NCBI GenBank assembly: GCA_963677605.2
Contig: CAXXDX010000005.1
Span: 265,818-329,817, forward strand
Direction: 5' to 3'
Length of the DNA: 64,000 nucleotides
Source: JAGLOK01 sp963677605
Lineage (GTDB): Bacteria > Bacillota > Clostridia > Christensenellales > UMGS416
The notes beneath the pieces are model-generated. The model saw only the letters and a list, made by a program, of their open reading frames with translations, ran no database searches and was not told the origin of the DNA. The position numbers were made by a program, and so were the translations under genes. Of this stretch, positions 51,398-60,376 are shown in pieces; the stretch's first letter is position 1; every line of letters begins with the position of its first letter.

Positions 51398-52663
51398 TCA
51401 CCTCACCTTCAAAAACCCTGATTTACCACTACGCATTTCATTCTCCAAACTATACCGCACCGCATCAATCGAATGATTATCCCGATCGGCAAAGGACGCG
51501 CGAAACCCGCCCAGCCCGTCGGCGGGATATTCGTAGGAGGAAAACTCGCGGGCGCAGTTTGGGCAGCGGGCGGGATCGATGACTATTTCCTCCAGCGAGC
51601 AAAGCCATTTGATGCCGAAGCTTACAGATCCCGCGCCTTTTTTCGCTGCGGTCACCCGAAGGCCGAGGGAGATAAGCTCGGCGATGGATTTGGGTTCGGC
51701 GGAGTCGGCGGTTAAGCGCGCGCGCGGATAGGCGGCGCTTATGCGGGCGGCAGCGTCGCGGTTACTCAGGCCTGCGGCAAATATCTCATCGAAGATAAAA
51801 AGCCGACGGCGCGAGCTGTCATAATGCACAGCGACAAAGCAGAAAGGATCCACCGCATACCCCCAGTCAATGCCGAAATGCAAGCGGTCAAACGCTCGAA
51901 CCTCCGAATCGGATAAAGCGCGCAAAGAGACATTCCCGAACACCTCACCGCCCGTTTCCGTCACCTCGCCCAGATACTCATGCGCAAAAGATTGAGGCGC
52001 AACACGCTCCCTGTGGGAAGCCTCCGCACAAAACGCCTCGCCCAGCCAAGCGCTCCCGCGCGGATGAGACAAAACATCCAGATAAGTCGAGTGACACACA
52101 AGGCGCGACGCTTTAGGCACATTCGCCTCCAAGTTCACCCACGATTTCACCGATTGAGGCGGGTTGTATGTCGCAAACACAGCAAAATCATCGCCCCCTC
52201 GCACGAAGGTAAGTAGCGCACCACGCACTTCATCATAGGATGAAAACTCACTCAGCTCCTCAAACCAAACGTACTTAAAATAGCCGGACTTAAGCTTTGC
52301 GGACTTGACCTTCTGCGTGCTGTCCATGCCGCGGAAAATGATTCGCTGCCCCGTCGGCAAGTAAGTTAAGCGCATGGGAGATACCGTCGCCTGCCACAGA
52401 TGGGAAACGCCCAGCCGCTCGCACGCCCAGATAAGCTGTTCATACACGCTCTCGCGGATGGTATCGCGCACCTTACGAAGCACAGCAGCATTGGCACGAC
52501 AGTCGCGCATCATGCCGAGTATTATCATAAGCGATACGAAGCTGGATTTGCCCGAACCGCGCCCGCCCTTGAGCCAGTATTCCATGTGCCCGTTCAGCTT
52601 TACGTCCATCGCTATCGAATGATAAGCAGGCGGCAGTATGTCGGATAGTTTTATCTCATTCAA
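51398..52663 (-). CDS. Phage terminase large subunit
   Basis: 421 residues, full length for PBSX/SPP1-type TerL, the DNA-packaging motor. ATPase: Walker A GGRGSGKSSF, Walker B YVWFEELSEF, coupling motif FATYNPP. RNase H-like nuclease: first Asp in FGIDWGYAVDP, second in RLTADSAEPKS, third in RDNHSIDAVRYSLE, so the catalytic residues are complete. GC-rich like portal. No small terminase gene lies upstream: instead the divergent 52734 gene starts 70 bases away. Together with portal it is all that remains of the head-packaging module. Confidence 0.9.
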   Translation of the reverse strand: MNEIKLSDILPPAYHSIAMDVKLNGHMEYWLKGGRGSGKSSFVSLMIILGMMRDCRANAAVLRKVRDTIRESVYEQLIWACERLGVSHLWQATVSPMRLTYLPTGQRIIFRGMDSTQKVKSAKLKSGYFKYVWFEELSEFSSYDEVRGALLTFVRGGDDFAVFATYNPPQSVKSWVNLEANVPKASRLVCHSTYLDVLSHPRGSAWLGEAFCAEASHRERVAPQSFAHEYLGEVTETGGEVFGNVSLRALSDSEVRAFDRLHFGIDWGYAVDPFCFVAVHYDSSRRRLFIFDEIFAAGLSNRDAAARISAAYPRARLTADSAEPKSIAELISLGLRVTAAKKGAGSVSFGIKWLCSLEEIVIDPARCPNCAREFSSYEYPADGLGGFRASFADRDNHSIDAVRYSLENEMRSGKSGFLKVR

Positions 52664-52733
52664 AAGGTCTCTCCTTTCTCATTCATTTACTTTTTATGGT
52701 ATTGTGGTATAATATGGCATATCGGAGGTGCTT

Positions 52734-53363
52734 ATGAATAAAAAAACTCATGCAAAAATACTCCTCACATTAGCCGCGGCATTTATATGTCTCATTATCC
52801 TAATGATTAGTGATTCTCGTTTTGGACTAGATATCTTTCAAAATGAATCATCCGGGATAATACAAAGAGTGATTTTTAACACGCTAATTATCCTAAGCGC
52901 TTTATTTGTAAAATTGCTCATGCAGAAAAGCACAACTAAGATACTATACACACTATTATTCGTTTCAATCATACTTGAGTATACTGTATCTTCAATATTG
53001 TTTATCTTGTCACCTTATATCTATCAAATCGCAAATGCACGACCAATATTAAATGACACGATATTTTCGATTTCATCTTACATTTTCCTTGTTCTTCCCA
53101 TACCGTTTCTTATCGCAATACTTATAAAAGAAGGCTTTGGAAATAACTTTTACGCACTTGGTTTTCTCATATATAAATCGCTAAGCTTTATAACCAAAAT
53201 GATTCTTCGCATAGATTCCGTACGGGATTTATATTATACTGCCTCACAAAAGTATATGATAGCTTCCAATATTGTTACCGTTTTTGTAGCTATAACTTAT
53301 CTCCTCTGGGCTATTGGTGCAATAAACATCTCAATCAAAGCACTTAAAAAGCCCGCGGAGTAA
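52734..53363 (+). CDS. Multi-pass membrane protein of unknown function
   Basis: 209 residues from ATG 52734 (GGAGG at 52724-52728). Five to six hydrophobic helices (about 8-25, 45-60, 65-90, 105-130, 170-195), short basic C-terminus. TATAAT at 52708-52713. The only plus-strand gene inside the 14.6-55 kb region apart from the HEPN gene. No family recognised. A hairpin terminator overlaps its stop codon. Confidence 0.6.
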   Translation: MNKKTHAKILLTLAAAFICLIILMISDSRFGLDIFQNESSGIIQRVIFNTLIILSALFVKLLMQKSTTKILYTLLFVSIILEYTVSSILFILSPYIYQIANARPILNDTIFSISSYIFLVLPIPFLIAILIKEGFGNNFYALGFLIYKSLSFITKMILRIDSVRDLYYTASQKYMIASNIVTVFVAITYLLWAIGAINISIKALKKPAE

Positions 53364-53377
53364 TTCCGCGAGCTTGA
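53352..53377 (+). terminator. Terminator of the 52734 gene
   Basis: GCCCGCGGA-GTAA-TTCCGCGAGC followed by TTGATTT; the stop codon lies in the loop. Confidence 0.7.
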
Positions 53378-53397
53378 TTTCTATTAATACACTCTTA

Positions 53398-53434
53398 CAT
53401 TTTAACACCTTACGGGGTGTAATTTGGTGTAATT
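53398..53434 (-). repeat. Array-type ACACTAAATTACACC box outside the array
   Basis: CATTTTAACACCTTACGGGG then TGTAATTTGGTGTAATT. The five class A leaders have CATTTTAGCACTTATTCGGG then TGTAATTTAGTGTAAT. Here it follows the four-TM gene at 53438, tying these orphan genes to the cassette array. Confidence 0.65.
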
Positions 53435-53437
53435 ATG

Positions 53438-53950
53438 CTATAATCTGTTTTCTTTCATCTTATCCAGAAGTTTCTTCATAAACGAATCTTCTGTTTTTGA
53501 TATATCAATGCTAAGTAAGCGCCAGTATAAAACACAAAATGCACATATTGAAACCATGCCTATTATCCATAACCAATTATCTGATAGAGCAAACATAATT
53601 AATTTCATTATTTCTGGATTAAATTCAAGAAACAATTTATAAAAACCAATCATAAGAAATAAATCATATATAACGAGAACGAATATAAAAACAGTAAGAG
53701 AACTAATAATTATCTTGTTTCCTTTCTTTTTTAAAAACGTACTGGAAAACATAATAACTAACATAATAAACAAACCAGACATTAAGATAACATCTACAGT
53801 TGAAGTAAATCTGTTTACTCCATAATCTACTGATCCTAGTATATTCGCAACTATTAAGAAAGCAATTGATATTGCAGAAACTATATAAAGCCATCGCACT
53901 ACAATCAGCAGTCCCCTATTTTTATTTTTTACTTCAATGTTTTCACTCAT
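53438..53950 (-). CDS. Orphan four-TM protein of the cassette 5 immunity family
   Basis: 170 residues from ATG 53950 (GGAG 8 bases upstream). Four membrane helices, with RGLLIVVRWLYIVSA opening the first and a basic SSTFLKKKGNKIIISSL loop after the second, the same plan as the protein at 24573-25040. No toxin gene precedes it. It may give immunity to toxins made by other strains, or be a relic of earlier cassettes on this side of the terminase. Confidence 0.62.
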   Translation of the reverse strand: MSENIEVKNKNRGLLIVVRWLYIVSAISIAFLIVANILGSVDYGVNRFTSTVDVILMSGLFIMLVIMFSSTFLKKKGNKIIISSLTVFIFVLVIYDLFLMIGFYKLFLEFNPEIMKLIMFALSDNWLWIIGMVSICAFCVLYWRLLSIDISKTEDSFMKKLLDKMKENRL

Positions 53951-54030
53951 AATTAACTCCAGCAATTTTTCCTCATTATACCACTTTTCTCCATATAATG
54001 TTATTATATTTATAAGAAAGGATAGCAGGA

Positions 54031-54053
54031 AAGCACCTTTATGGTGCTTTTAT
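54031..54053 (-). terminator. Hairpin after the 54070 gene
   Basis: AAGCACC-TTTA(T)-GGTGCTT stem with T-rich flanks on both strands, about 20 bases after the stop. Confidence 0.6.
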
Positions 54054-54069
54054 TCGGCAATTTCTACTT

Positions 54070-54528
54070 TTAATTAGTTGACTCTATTTCCCCATTCATC
54101 TTCTTTATAACAAAGTGATAGGCAATCATCACAGCAATTATAACGATTATATAAACTAATTCCAACACGCTGTAATTTACAAACAGCGTGAACTTACCAT
54201 TTGCATAGTCAAACGATTCCCTTATGACATTTCTTCCTCTGTCGTTTATGTGAACAATCATTCCGGCAAAAAAAAGCATTCTTCCTTTGATATTACCGCT
54301 TTTATTTAAAAACACATTCCCGAACTGCAGCACGAGTGCAGAAGCTATCAGCACATACATTACAGCCGAAGATAGGATGTAATAAATCCTTGTGAAGTTA
54401 ATCCTGCCATCCAATGCATTGATATAGTTCCCAGTCCACCATATAATAACGGCAACCAAAAGCACATACAGCACTCTTGCCGTCCATATCAATCCTTTTT
54501 TCCTGTTTCCTTGATTAATTTCATCCAT
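54070..54528 (-). CDS. Orphan four-TM protein, second copy
   Basis: 152 residues. KKGLIWTARVLYVLLVAVII and LQFGNVFLNKSGNIKGRMLF align with NKGLKWATRIFYILVACIII and VQFPYLFAKKEGKIKGSALY in the cassette 5 immunity candidate, a clear family relation. Ends in a basic tail. It starts 11 bases after the stop of the 54540 gene, so the two are co-transcribed. Confidence 0.68.
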   Translation of the reverse strand: MDEINQGNRKKGLIWTARVLYVLLVAVIIWWTGNYINALDGRINFTRIYYILSSAVMYVLIASALVLQFGNVFLNKSGNIKGRMLFFAGMIVHINDRGRNVIRESFDYANGKFTLFVNYSVLELVYIIVIIAVMIAYHFVIKKMNGEIESTN

Positions 54529-54539
54529 AGCGCACCTTT

Positions 54540-54986
54540 TTATTTATTTATTTTTCCCAGCTGTTCAACTGCAAAGTAATACAAGATCAAAGTGACAATC
54601 GTCACAGCCGACAAAGCAATCGGCATAAAGAATGAGTCTATTATCGCGGTAAAGCTCAGTCCTCCATCTTTAAAAGCGAGGAAAGAGTTTACGTGCGCAA
54701 ACACCGCAAAACCCAGATATGCAATAACCGTCACCGCCAGTACAATTTTCGCTTTCGGCTTGTCTCCTCTATTTAAAAAGACATACGCAAACTGCGCGAT
54801 GAGAACGAAGACAACCGCAACAAGCAGCACGAGTTCGATTATCATCATTGCTGTGTTGATTGTTGCATACTTGAATCCGAACATGATGATTTCGATGATG
54901 TCCCACAGCTTAAGCAGCGCCAATATGATAAAGGTGGCTTTTGCCAATGTGCGCAGTCCTCTTACTTGATTCATGTTTCCGCTCAT
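54540..54986 (-). CDS. Orphan four-TM protein, third copy
   Basis: 148 residues with four membrane helices, RGLRTLAKATFIILAL start and AQFAYVFLNRGDKPKAKIVL loop, the same family as 54070-54528 and 24573-25040. First gene of a two-gene unit (AGGAG-like AAAAAGGAGAAAACCC before the ATG). Codons are somewhat GC-richer than in the array copies, which suggests it is a longer-resident member. Confidence 0.65.
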   Translation of the reverse strand: MSGNMNQVRGLRTLAKATFIILALLKLWDIIEIIMFGFKYATINTAMMIIELVLLVAVVFVLIAQFAYVFLNRGDKPKAKIVLAVTVIAYLGFAVFAHVNSFLAFKDGGLSFTAIIDSFFMPIALSAVTIVTLILYYFAVEQLGKINK

Positions 54987-55054
54987 GGGTTTTCTCCTTT
55001 TTCCTTATTATACCATATATTTCTTTTAGGTGGTGTGGGTTTTTCTTAATAAAT

Positions 55055-55077
55055 AGCACTCTTGATAGAGTGCTTTG
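55055..55077. terminator. Hairpin terminator
   Basis: AGCACTC-TTGATA-GAGTGCT followed by TTGG; both strands have nearby T or A runs. Confidence 0.5.
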
Positions 55078-55084
55078 GTGTTTG

Positions 55085-55345
55085 TCTTTTTGCGGGTTGT
55101 GCTCCCCGAGCGCCGTCAGTCGTTTTTGTTTTTATCTGGCTTTGCAGCGGCTGGTGGTACGGCAAACATCGCATTCGGCAATCTAAAAGATTTTATAAAG
55201 CCAAAATCTTATAGATTCGCCTTCAATCGTCATCAGTTGTCGAAGCGTCAGTAAGAATTTTATGAGTAAAATTCTTTTTGGCTGCGCCCCAGTGCCCCAC
55301 ACCCCTCTGTCCTGCGGGACATCTCCCCTGAGGGGAGAAAAAAAT
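55085..55345. repeat. Mosaic repeat element, second large copy
   Basis: CCCCGAGCGCCGTC (55104) and the GCCCC...GTGCCCC...CCCTCTGTCC...GACATCTCCCC-TGA-GGGGAGAAAAA end (55285-55340) match the element at 48238-48365. The middle differs and includes AAGAATTTTA-TGAG-TAAAATTCTT (about 55251-55274). It is probably a non-coding mobile or MITE-like repeat. It fills the gene-free stretch between 54987 and 55428. Confidence 0.6.
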
Positions 55346-55428
55346 ATAGAATTTATCTATATAATTTAGTATACTAATAATATCCTTTATTAGTAAATAA
55401 AATTATTTATGTAAGTTTAGGAGATTAA

Positions 55429-57279
55429 ATGTTTTATAAACCACCAGCAAAATTCCAATATAGCGATTCTACAAAAAATTTGTTTTTATATTTTCAAGTA
55501 ATTATGGAAATGACTTTTAACTATTCTCCTGATACATATAAAGTTAAAATCCATAATACGCATACATTATTGTTAGAAGCATATAGTGTTTATATGGCAT
55601 TACATAAAACAAATTCAATAGGTGAATACTATATAAAATATATTCCAATAATAATAGATGAAGCATTAAATTCTTTATCAAAAGATACTATTGCAAAACA
55701 GATTCTTGGCAAAAGATATAATACATATCAATCAATTTTAAAAAGTTCAAAAGCTTCACAAAAGGTTTTTGAAGATAACATATTGAATTTGCTTTCTTAT
55801 TTTAATAATTTCAACTACTATAATAGCTTAAAAAAAAGAATAAAAGAAATAATATTAAGCGATACTAATCAAAAAGAATTATTGCAGTTAACAAATGATT
55901 GGTTAAGCGAAATGAACCTATTAGGCTATTCATATTACCATATTAATCACACAACATACAATTATTTCAACAATACCGAAATCAGTTCTCCAAATGTGAT
56001 AAATGAATATTTAGAGAAATTTAATTTTGTAAATAATAATTGGGAAATATTGTTTTTTTTCGACGAAAAATTATCAATCAACTATAATAAATCTCTTCAT
56101 GAGGTTTTTATTCACAATTCTATCGAAATAAAGTTAGTTTCAGACTCTCAACTAGAAGAACATATTCAAAAAAACTCAAAATTAAAATGGGTGAAAGACT
56201 ACAGTAATAATTCAAACAAAATGCACGAAGATAGAAAACTTTCAGTTGCACTAGCAATAGTAACTAGTTATGATCCTTATTCTGCAGCAATTATATTACG
56301 AAAATTTTTGAATGACTTAAGCGGTGTCGTTACAATATTTGACAATGAAAGAAAAGCAAATAATAATAAAGTAGCCTGTTTGAACTATGAATATAGTACA
56401 ACTATAAATATAGTAAACTCAATGAAAATGAGGAATAAAGATTTTAGTAGCGTATCAATTGAACAAATTGCAGAAGTCATCAGAAGAATGCATATGTCCA
56501 ATAGCGTTCAAGAAAAATTTCTTGAATCTTGCAAATTACATAATGATGCAGTTTTACAAAACAATAATGATAAATATGTAATTTTAATGCTTTGGACAGC
56601 ACTTGAATCATTATTTTTAAATACAAATGATAAGAATAGTAAAATTGACATCGTTAAATATAGTTTAATTGAAATAATTCAAAGAACTTATATATCTAAG
56701 TTGCTTAAAAACATATATTCAGATCTAATTGGAAATATTAATATAAAAAATAAAAATCTAATTGATAAGTATAATCTTAATGATATAGAAAATTTTATTA
56801 ATGTTTTATTTGATGATTCAAATTCAGAATGTATTAACGAAATAACAAAAACGCTTTCTGATAATCCATTATTAAGGCTACGCTTATATATTTTAATAGA
56901 TGAAAAACTGGAAAATGGTAGTAGTATTACTAAGATGTTAACTTTACATCTAAAAAAGATTGAGTGGCAAATAGAAAGAATATATAGATCTAGAAACCTT
57001 TTAGTCCATTCAGGATTTGAGGTTCCTTTCAATAGTCAGTTAGTTGAAAACTTACACTGCTATTATGATTTCACAATAAATTATATCCTAGGTAAAAGTT
57101 ATCTAAAAAAGTCTGTAATAAGTATAAAAGGTATTATAAAAGAAGCAAAAATTGATAATGCTATTCACTTACATATGCTTAAAGATAATAAAGCAACAAA
57201 AGATAATACTATTGATAACTTATTTGGACCTTCTAACAGTGTTTTGAAATATAATAACTATTTAAAAGAAAACGAATAA
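55429..57279 (+). CDS. Large HEPN-domain protein (ApeA-like C-terminus), possible defence gene
   Basis: 616 residues, extremely A/T- and Asn/Lys-rich compared with flanking genes, so probably acquired recently. AGGAG precedes the ATG. The N-terminal ~350 residues are unrecognised. Near residues 385-560 the sequence follows the Apea-like HEPN pattern: LMLWTALESLFLNTNDKNSK, a long helical region, then RSRNLLVHSG, which holds the HEPN Arg-x4-His active-site motif of RNases. HEPN RNases of this size act as stand-alone anti-phage proteins. It sits beside the phage-derived region and converges on the DUF2321 gene. Confidence 0.68.
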   Translation: MFYKPPAKFQYSDSTKNLFLYFQVIMEMTFNYSPDTYKVKIHNTHTLLLEAYSVYMALHKTNSIGEYYIKYIPIIIDEALNSLSKDTIAKQILGKRYNTYQSILKSSKASQKVFEDNILNLLSYFNNFNYYNSLKKRIKEIILSDTNQKELLQLTNDWLSEMNLLGYSYYHINHTTYNYFNNTEISSPNVINEYLEKFNFVNNNWEILFFFDEKLSINYNKSLHEVFIHNSIEIKLVSDSQLEEHIQKNSKLKWVKDYSNNSNKMHEDRKLSVALAIVTSYDPYSAAIILRKFLNDLSGVVTIFDNERKANNNKVACLNYEYSTTINIVNSMKMRNKDFSSVSIEQIAEVIRRMHMSNSVQEKFLESCKLHNDAVLQNNNDKYVILMLWTALESLFLNTNDKNSKIDIVKYSLIEIIQRTYISKLLKNIYSDLIGNINIKNKNLIDKYNLNDIENFINVLFDDSNSECINEITKTLSDNPLLRLRLYILIDEKLENGSSITKMLTLHLKKIEWQIERIYRSRNLLVHSGFEVPFNSQLVENLHCYYDFTINYILGKSYLKKSVISIKGIIKEAKIDNAIHLHMLKDNKATKDNTIDNLFGPSNSVLKYNNYLKENE

Positions 57280-57762
57280 CTAATTAAAAAGAGCCTTCTT
57301 AACCGTCTCACTCGCAAACCCGCTGATTATAACCTTAAGCGCGCCATATACACCTTCATCCATACGCCCCATTATCCCCTTCGCTTTCACAACCGCCACT
57401 TGCGTTTTCGGCGTTTCCGCCAATAAATCAGGCAGAACGGCGCGCATAGTGTCGCGGTCGGCGGAAGAAATGGACGAGTCCAACTCCAGCAGTTCATGGA
57501 CAGCTTCAATGTGCGAGCGCGTCCACGGGAAAGGCTTTCCGCAGTTAAAGCAGTATGCGGGAGAGCGCTCCATTTTTTTCGAGGTAATAACGGAATCCAC
57601 ATGGATGCGGCCTTGGATAGGCGCGTCGCAGTGTTCGCATTTGGTTAAGGTTTCAAGCCCGCATTTGGGGCAAAAGGGTTTTGCCAGGTCGGGCGTTTCA
57701 TTAAAAGCATCGGTGATTACGTGTCCGTTTCGGCAAATCTGCGCGGTTTCATAATAGCTCAT
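57280..57762 (-). CDS. DUF2321-family zinc-ribbon protein
   Basis: 160 residues. YYETAQICRNGHVITDAF followed by three Cys-x2-Cys-type knuckles: FCPKCGLETLTKCEHC and YCFNCGKPFPW. This order is typical of DUF2321, small proteins of unknown role with several zinc ribbons. A helical C-terminal half (MRAVLPDLLAETPK) follows. GGGGTG precedes the ATG. GC-richer than the adjacent HEPN gene, with stop codons almost touching (57279/57280), so the HEPN gene is probably inserted right against it. Confidence 0.85.
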   Translation of the reverse strand: MSYYETAQICRNGHVITDAFNETPDLAKPFCPKCGLETLTKCEHCDAPIQGRIHVDSVITSKKMERSPAYCFNCGKPFPWTRSHIEAVHELLELDSSISSADRDTMRAVLPDLLAETPKTQVAVVKAKGIMGRMDEGVYGALKVIISGFASETVKKALFN

Positions 57763-57779
57763 AGTTTCACCCCATATAA

Positions 57780-58031
57780 TTATAATTTGTTAAATCTGTT
57801 GTATCCTTTGTAAGGGATGGTGTTTATACCCACTCCACCATCTTTTTTATACTTTCTGTTAGCAATTATTATCAATCGCTTTTTTGATTCATAGTCATCA
57901 TAATTTCTTTTATTGTCTATTATGATATAAAGAAGAAAGAAAAGCGTGCCCAAAAACAGCAGTGCCATTAATATGTTATACAAAAGAGTGTTTCCGCCAT
58001 AGCCTATAGTGTTTAAAATATCAGACATCAT
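57780..58031 (-). CDS. Small single-TM protein
   Basis: 83 residues, GGGAGG upstream of the ATG, one membrane helix (LLYNILMALLFLGTLFFLLY) and a basic Lys/Tyr/Arg-rich tail. Unknown function. Forms a small unit with the 58108 gene upstream. Confidence 0.55.
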   Translation of the reverse strand: MMSDILNTIGYGGNTLLYNILMALLFLGTLFFLLYIIIDNKRNYDDYESKKRLIIIANRKYKKDGGVGINTIPYKGYNRFNKL

Positions 58032-58107
58032 AAACCTCCCGCAGGGTTAAGTCTTGTTGTCGGACAAACGGTCAATCAGCTTTCAAGAATGTGTTAAATC
58101 GAGTTCA

Positions 58108-58269
58108 TCAGTTGTTTTCAGCTTTGGGCGGCATCACTTTATATTCGTCGGAATCAGGCTTTTTATCTTTTTTGATAAAAGGCTTGTAGTCGGTTGAAAA
58201 GACCATAAAAATATACAGCCCCAGAAACACCAGAAACAATATCCGCAATATGAGTGTGTAGATTGCCAT
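58108..58269 (-). CDS. Very small membrane protein
   Basis: 53 residues: MAIYTLILRILFLVFLGLYI makes one membrane helix, then a basic tail (KPFIKKDKKPDSDEYKV). A GGAGG ribosome binding site stands 8 bases before the ATG, which is the main evidence that it is real. Unknown function; topologically similar to the protein encoded next. Confidence 0.6.
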   Translation of the reverse strand: MAIYTLILRILFLVFLGLYIFMVFSTDYKPFIKKDKKPDSDEYKVMPPKAENN

Positions 58270-58394
58270 AAAGTCGTCCTCCGCCTAGTAATAAAATAAT
58301 TATATCACGTATAAATTATTTGTGGAATTATGCAAGCTATAATCATCGTTTTCACACAGGAAATGACGCATTCAGCAAATAAACTGACAAAAGT

Positions 58395-59141
58395 TCAGGT
58401 TACTCCCAGCCACTTTTTAACGTCAGGCGCTTTGCGGCGGCTGATGGGAATGCGCACATCGCCGTAGTTAAGCTCCAGTTCTTTGTACTCGCCCAGCACG
58501 TTTACCATCTTTGAAATAAAGTCGGTATTTACTATATAGCTTTTGTGGCAGCGCAAAAATCCGGCGCCGTCAAGGTTTTCCTCCCAGAACTGCAGTCCTT
58601 TTCTAGAGCTGTAGCTTCCCTTTTTGGTGGTGACGGAGGTAACTCCTGACTGAGACGTTATATATAAAATATCCGCGATTTTTATAACAGTCACATCTTC
58701 GCGGTCTTTAACGCTTATCCTGTCGTAAACGCCATTGCTGTTTTTTATCAAAGTTGCCGACTGGACAGTGCCCAATCCCGTCTCAATCTCGTTCGCCTCA
58801 CGGATGCGCTCTGCAGCCTCAATAAAGTCTCGTTCGCGAACAGGTTTTAAAAGATAGTGTATGGCATTAACGCCAAAAGCCTTCACTGCGTGCTCCTTAT
58901 AGGCGGTGATAAATACAGCGCGGATGTTTTTTTCGCGAAACTTTTCAGCCAGCTCGATTCCGTTTATCTCAGGCATCTCAATGTCTAAAAACGCGGCGTC
59001 AGGCTGAGTTTCGTCTATCTCGGAAAGAGCAGTTTTCGGGTTCTGATACGCTCCGCATACAGTGATTCCGCACTTTTGTGCAAGCTCGCAAAGCTCGTTT
59101 AATATAATCCGCTCATCATCAACAATTATGCATCTTAGCAT
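58395..59141 (-). CDS. LytTR-family response regulator
   Basis: 248 residues. Receiver domain with CIIVDDERIIL, phospho-acceptor Asp in AAFLDIEMPEING, and FITAYKEHAVKAFG; C-terminal LytTR DNA-binding domain with ADILYITSQSG, FLRCHKSYIVNTDFI and IPISRRKAPDVKKW. AGGAG before the ATG, which overlaps the TAA of the sensor kinase by one base. LytTR regulators often control surface or cell wall genes; the large surface protein divergent from this operon is a plausible target. Confidence 0.93.
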   Translation of the reverse strand: MLRCIIVDDERIILNELCELAQKCGITVCGAYQNPKTALSEIDETQPDAAFLDIEMPEINGIELAEKFREKNIRAVFITAYKEHAVKAFGVNAIHYLLKPVRERDFIEAAERIREANEIETGLGTVQSATLIKNSNGVYDRISVKDREDVTVIKIADILYITSQSGVTSVTTKKGSYSSRKGLQFWEENLDGAGFLRCHKSYIVNTDFISKMVNVLGEYKELELNYGDVRIPISRRKAPDVKKWLGVT

Positions 59142-60376
59142 TAGACGCTCCTTTGTATAGGTATCGTAAGCTTAACAGCCGTACCCTCGCCCATTTTGCT
59201 TTCGGCCTCAATCTGTGTGTTGTAATGTCTCTTAAGTCTCTCGTTGGTGTTGCCGAGACCAATTCCGGACTCGCTTCCTCCCAGAATGTCAGAAAGCTTC
59301 TTCTCGTCAATTCCGACTCCGTTGTCATGAACTATAACTGTCACTTCGCCGTCTTCTTTTTTGACAGTAATCTTAATCATTCCGCCTTCAGCCTTTTTGG
59401 ATAAACCGTGCTTTACAGCGTTTTCAACGATGGGCTGGATTAAAAGACAAGGGATAATTATGTCGATATCATCATCAATGTCATATTCAACTTCCAAACG
59501 CTCCTCAAAGCGCACTTTCTCCAGCGCAAGATAAGCCTTCACAAGCTCCATCTCCTCTTTAAGCGATGTGAAAACATCATCCCCGTTTTTAAGCTTTCCG
59601 CGAAGATAAACCGAAAGATAGTCCAACATCTCGGCTGTTTTTTCAGGATCGTTTTTGCTGTATGCGCGGATAGTGCTAATGGTGTTGTATAAAAAGTGCG
59701 GCTTAATCTGCGCGTGCAGGAAGTTAAGCTGCGACCTAAGATATTCTTTTTCCACAAGATCGCTTTTTAATATAAGCACAACCGCCATCGTGCACACATA
59801 CAGGAAAAACATATATGAGAAAACCTCACCCAATGGAGACTCTATGATATACGAACCCACGAGCACATCGTGAGCTAAACCTATAACAAACAAGAAGTTT
59901 ACAGCAAATATCGGAACCGAAAACTTCATCTTATTTATAAGCGCCATAATGTAGATATATAATGCATAAAGAGCGCAGGTAATAATAAACAAATCGTGCA
60001 CACTGCTAAGCACATATTGATCTGGACTGGCTATAAAGATATAAGCACTCTGTGCCACAGCTAAGATAACCAAGCCTTTGACAAAGTTTTTCTTTGCAAA
60101 CTTCGGGAACAGATTTTTCGCAAGAAGCATGTAAAAAAGAGGCCCCCAGATAAACGACAGATAGTCAAGACGGACAAGCCAAGGATACAGCACATCAGTC
60201 TTTGATATCACTTCATAAAAACCGGGCTTAATGGGCCTGAAAATGCTGACAACGCAGCCAAGTGCAAAATGCAGATTATACTTCTGCTCTTTTTTTATAA
60301 AGTAGTGCGCCATAAAATATAGAAACAATATGCTGAACGCACCCAGCATAAATACTTTGATAAAGTTCAAAAACAT
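59141..60376 (-). CDS. LytS-like sensor histidine kinase
   Basis: 411 residues. Six to seven hydrophobic helices in the first 200 residues, then the His kinase domain typical of LytTR partners: phospho-acceptor His in LHAQIKPHFLYNT, QPIVENAVKHGL (N box), VHDNGVGID and GIGLGNTNERL. Cognate to the overlapping response regulator. No strong ribosome binding site is visible before ATG 60376, so the start could lie a few codons further in. Confidence 0.92.
   Translation of the reverse strand: MFLNFIKVFMLGAFSILFLYFMAHYFIKKEQKYNLHFALGCVVSIFRPIKPGFYEVISKTDVLYPWLVRLDYLSFIWGPLFYMLLAKNLFPKFAKKNFVKGLVILAVAQSAYIFIASPDQYVLSSVHDLFIITCALYALYIYIMALINKMKFSVPIFAVNFLFVIGLAHDVLVGSYIIESPLGEVFSYMFFLYVCTMAVVLILKSDLVEKEYLRSQLNFLHAQIKPHFLYNTISTIRAYSKNDPEKTAEMLDYLSVYLRGKLKNGDDVFTSLKEEMELVKAYLALEKVRFEERLEVEYDIDDDIDIIIPCLLIQPIVENAVKHGLSKKAEGGMIKITVKKEDGEVTVIVHDNGVGIDEKKLSDILGGSESGIGLGNTNERLKRHYNTQIEAESKMGEGTAVKLTIPIQRSV

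Noticed and set aside
46138..52663. A complete prophage
   Set aside because: Only portal and large terminase are recognisable; no capsid, tail, lysis, integrase or repressor in the window.
16861..53434. CATTTTAGCAC...TGTAATTTAGTGTAA boxes as phage attachment sites
   Set aside because: There are at least six copies, located at cassette leaders, and no integrase or tRNA is nearby, so a leader element is more likely than att sites.
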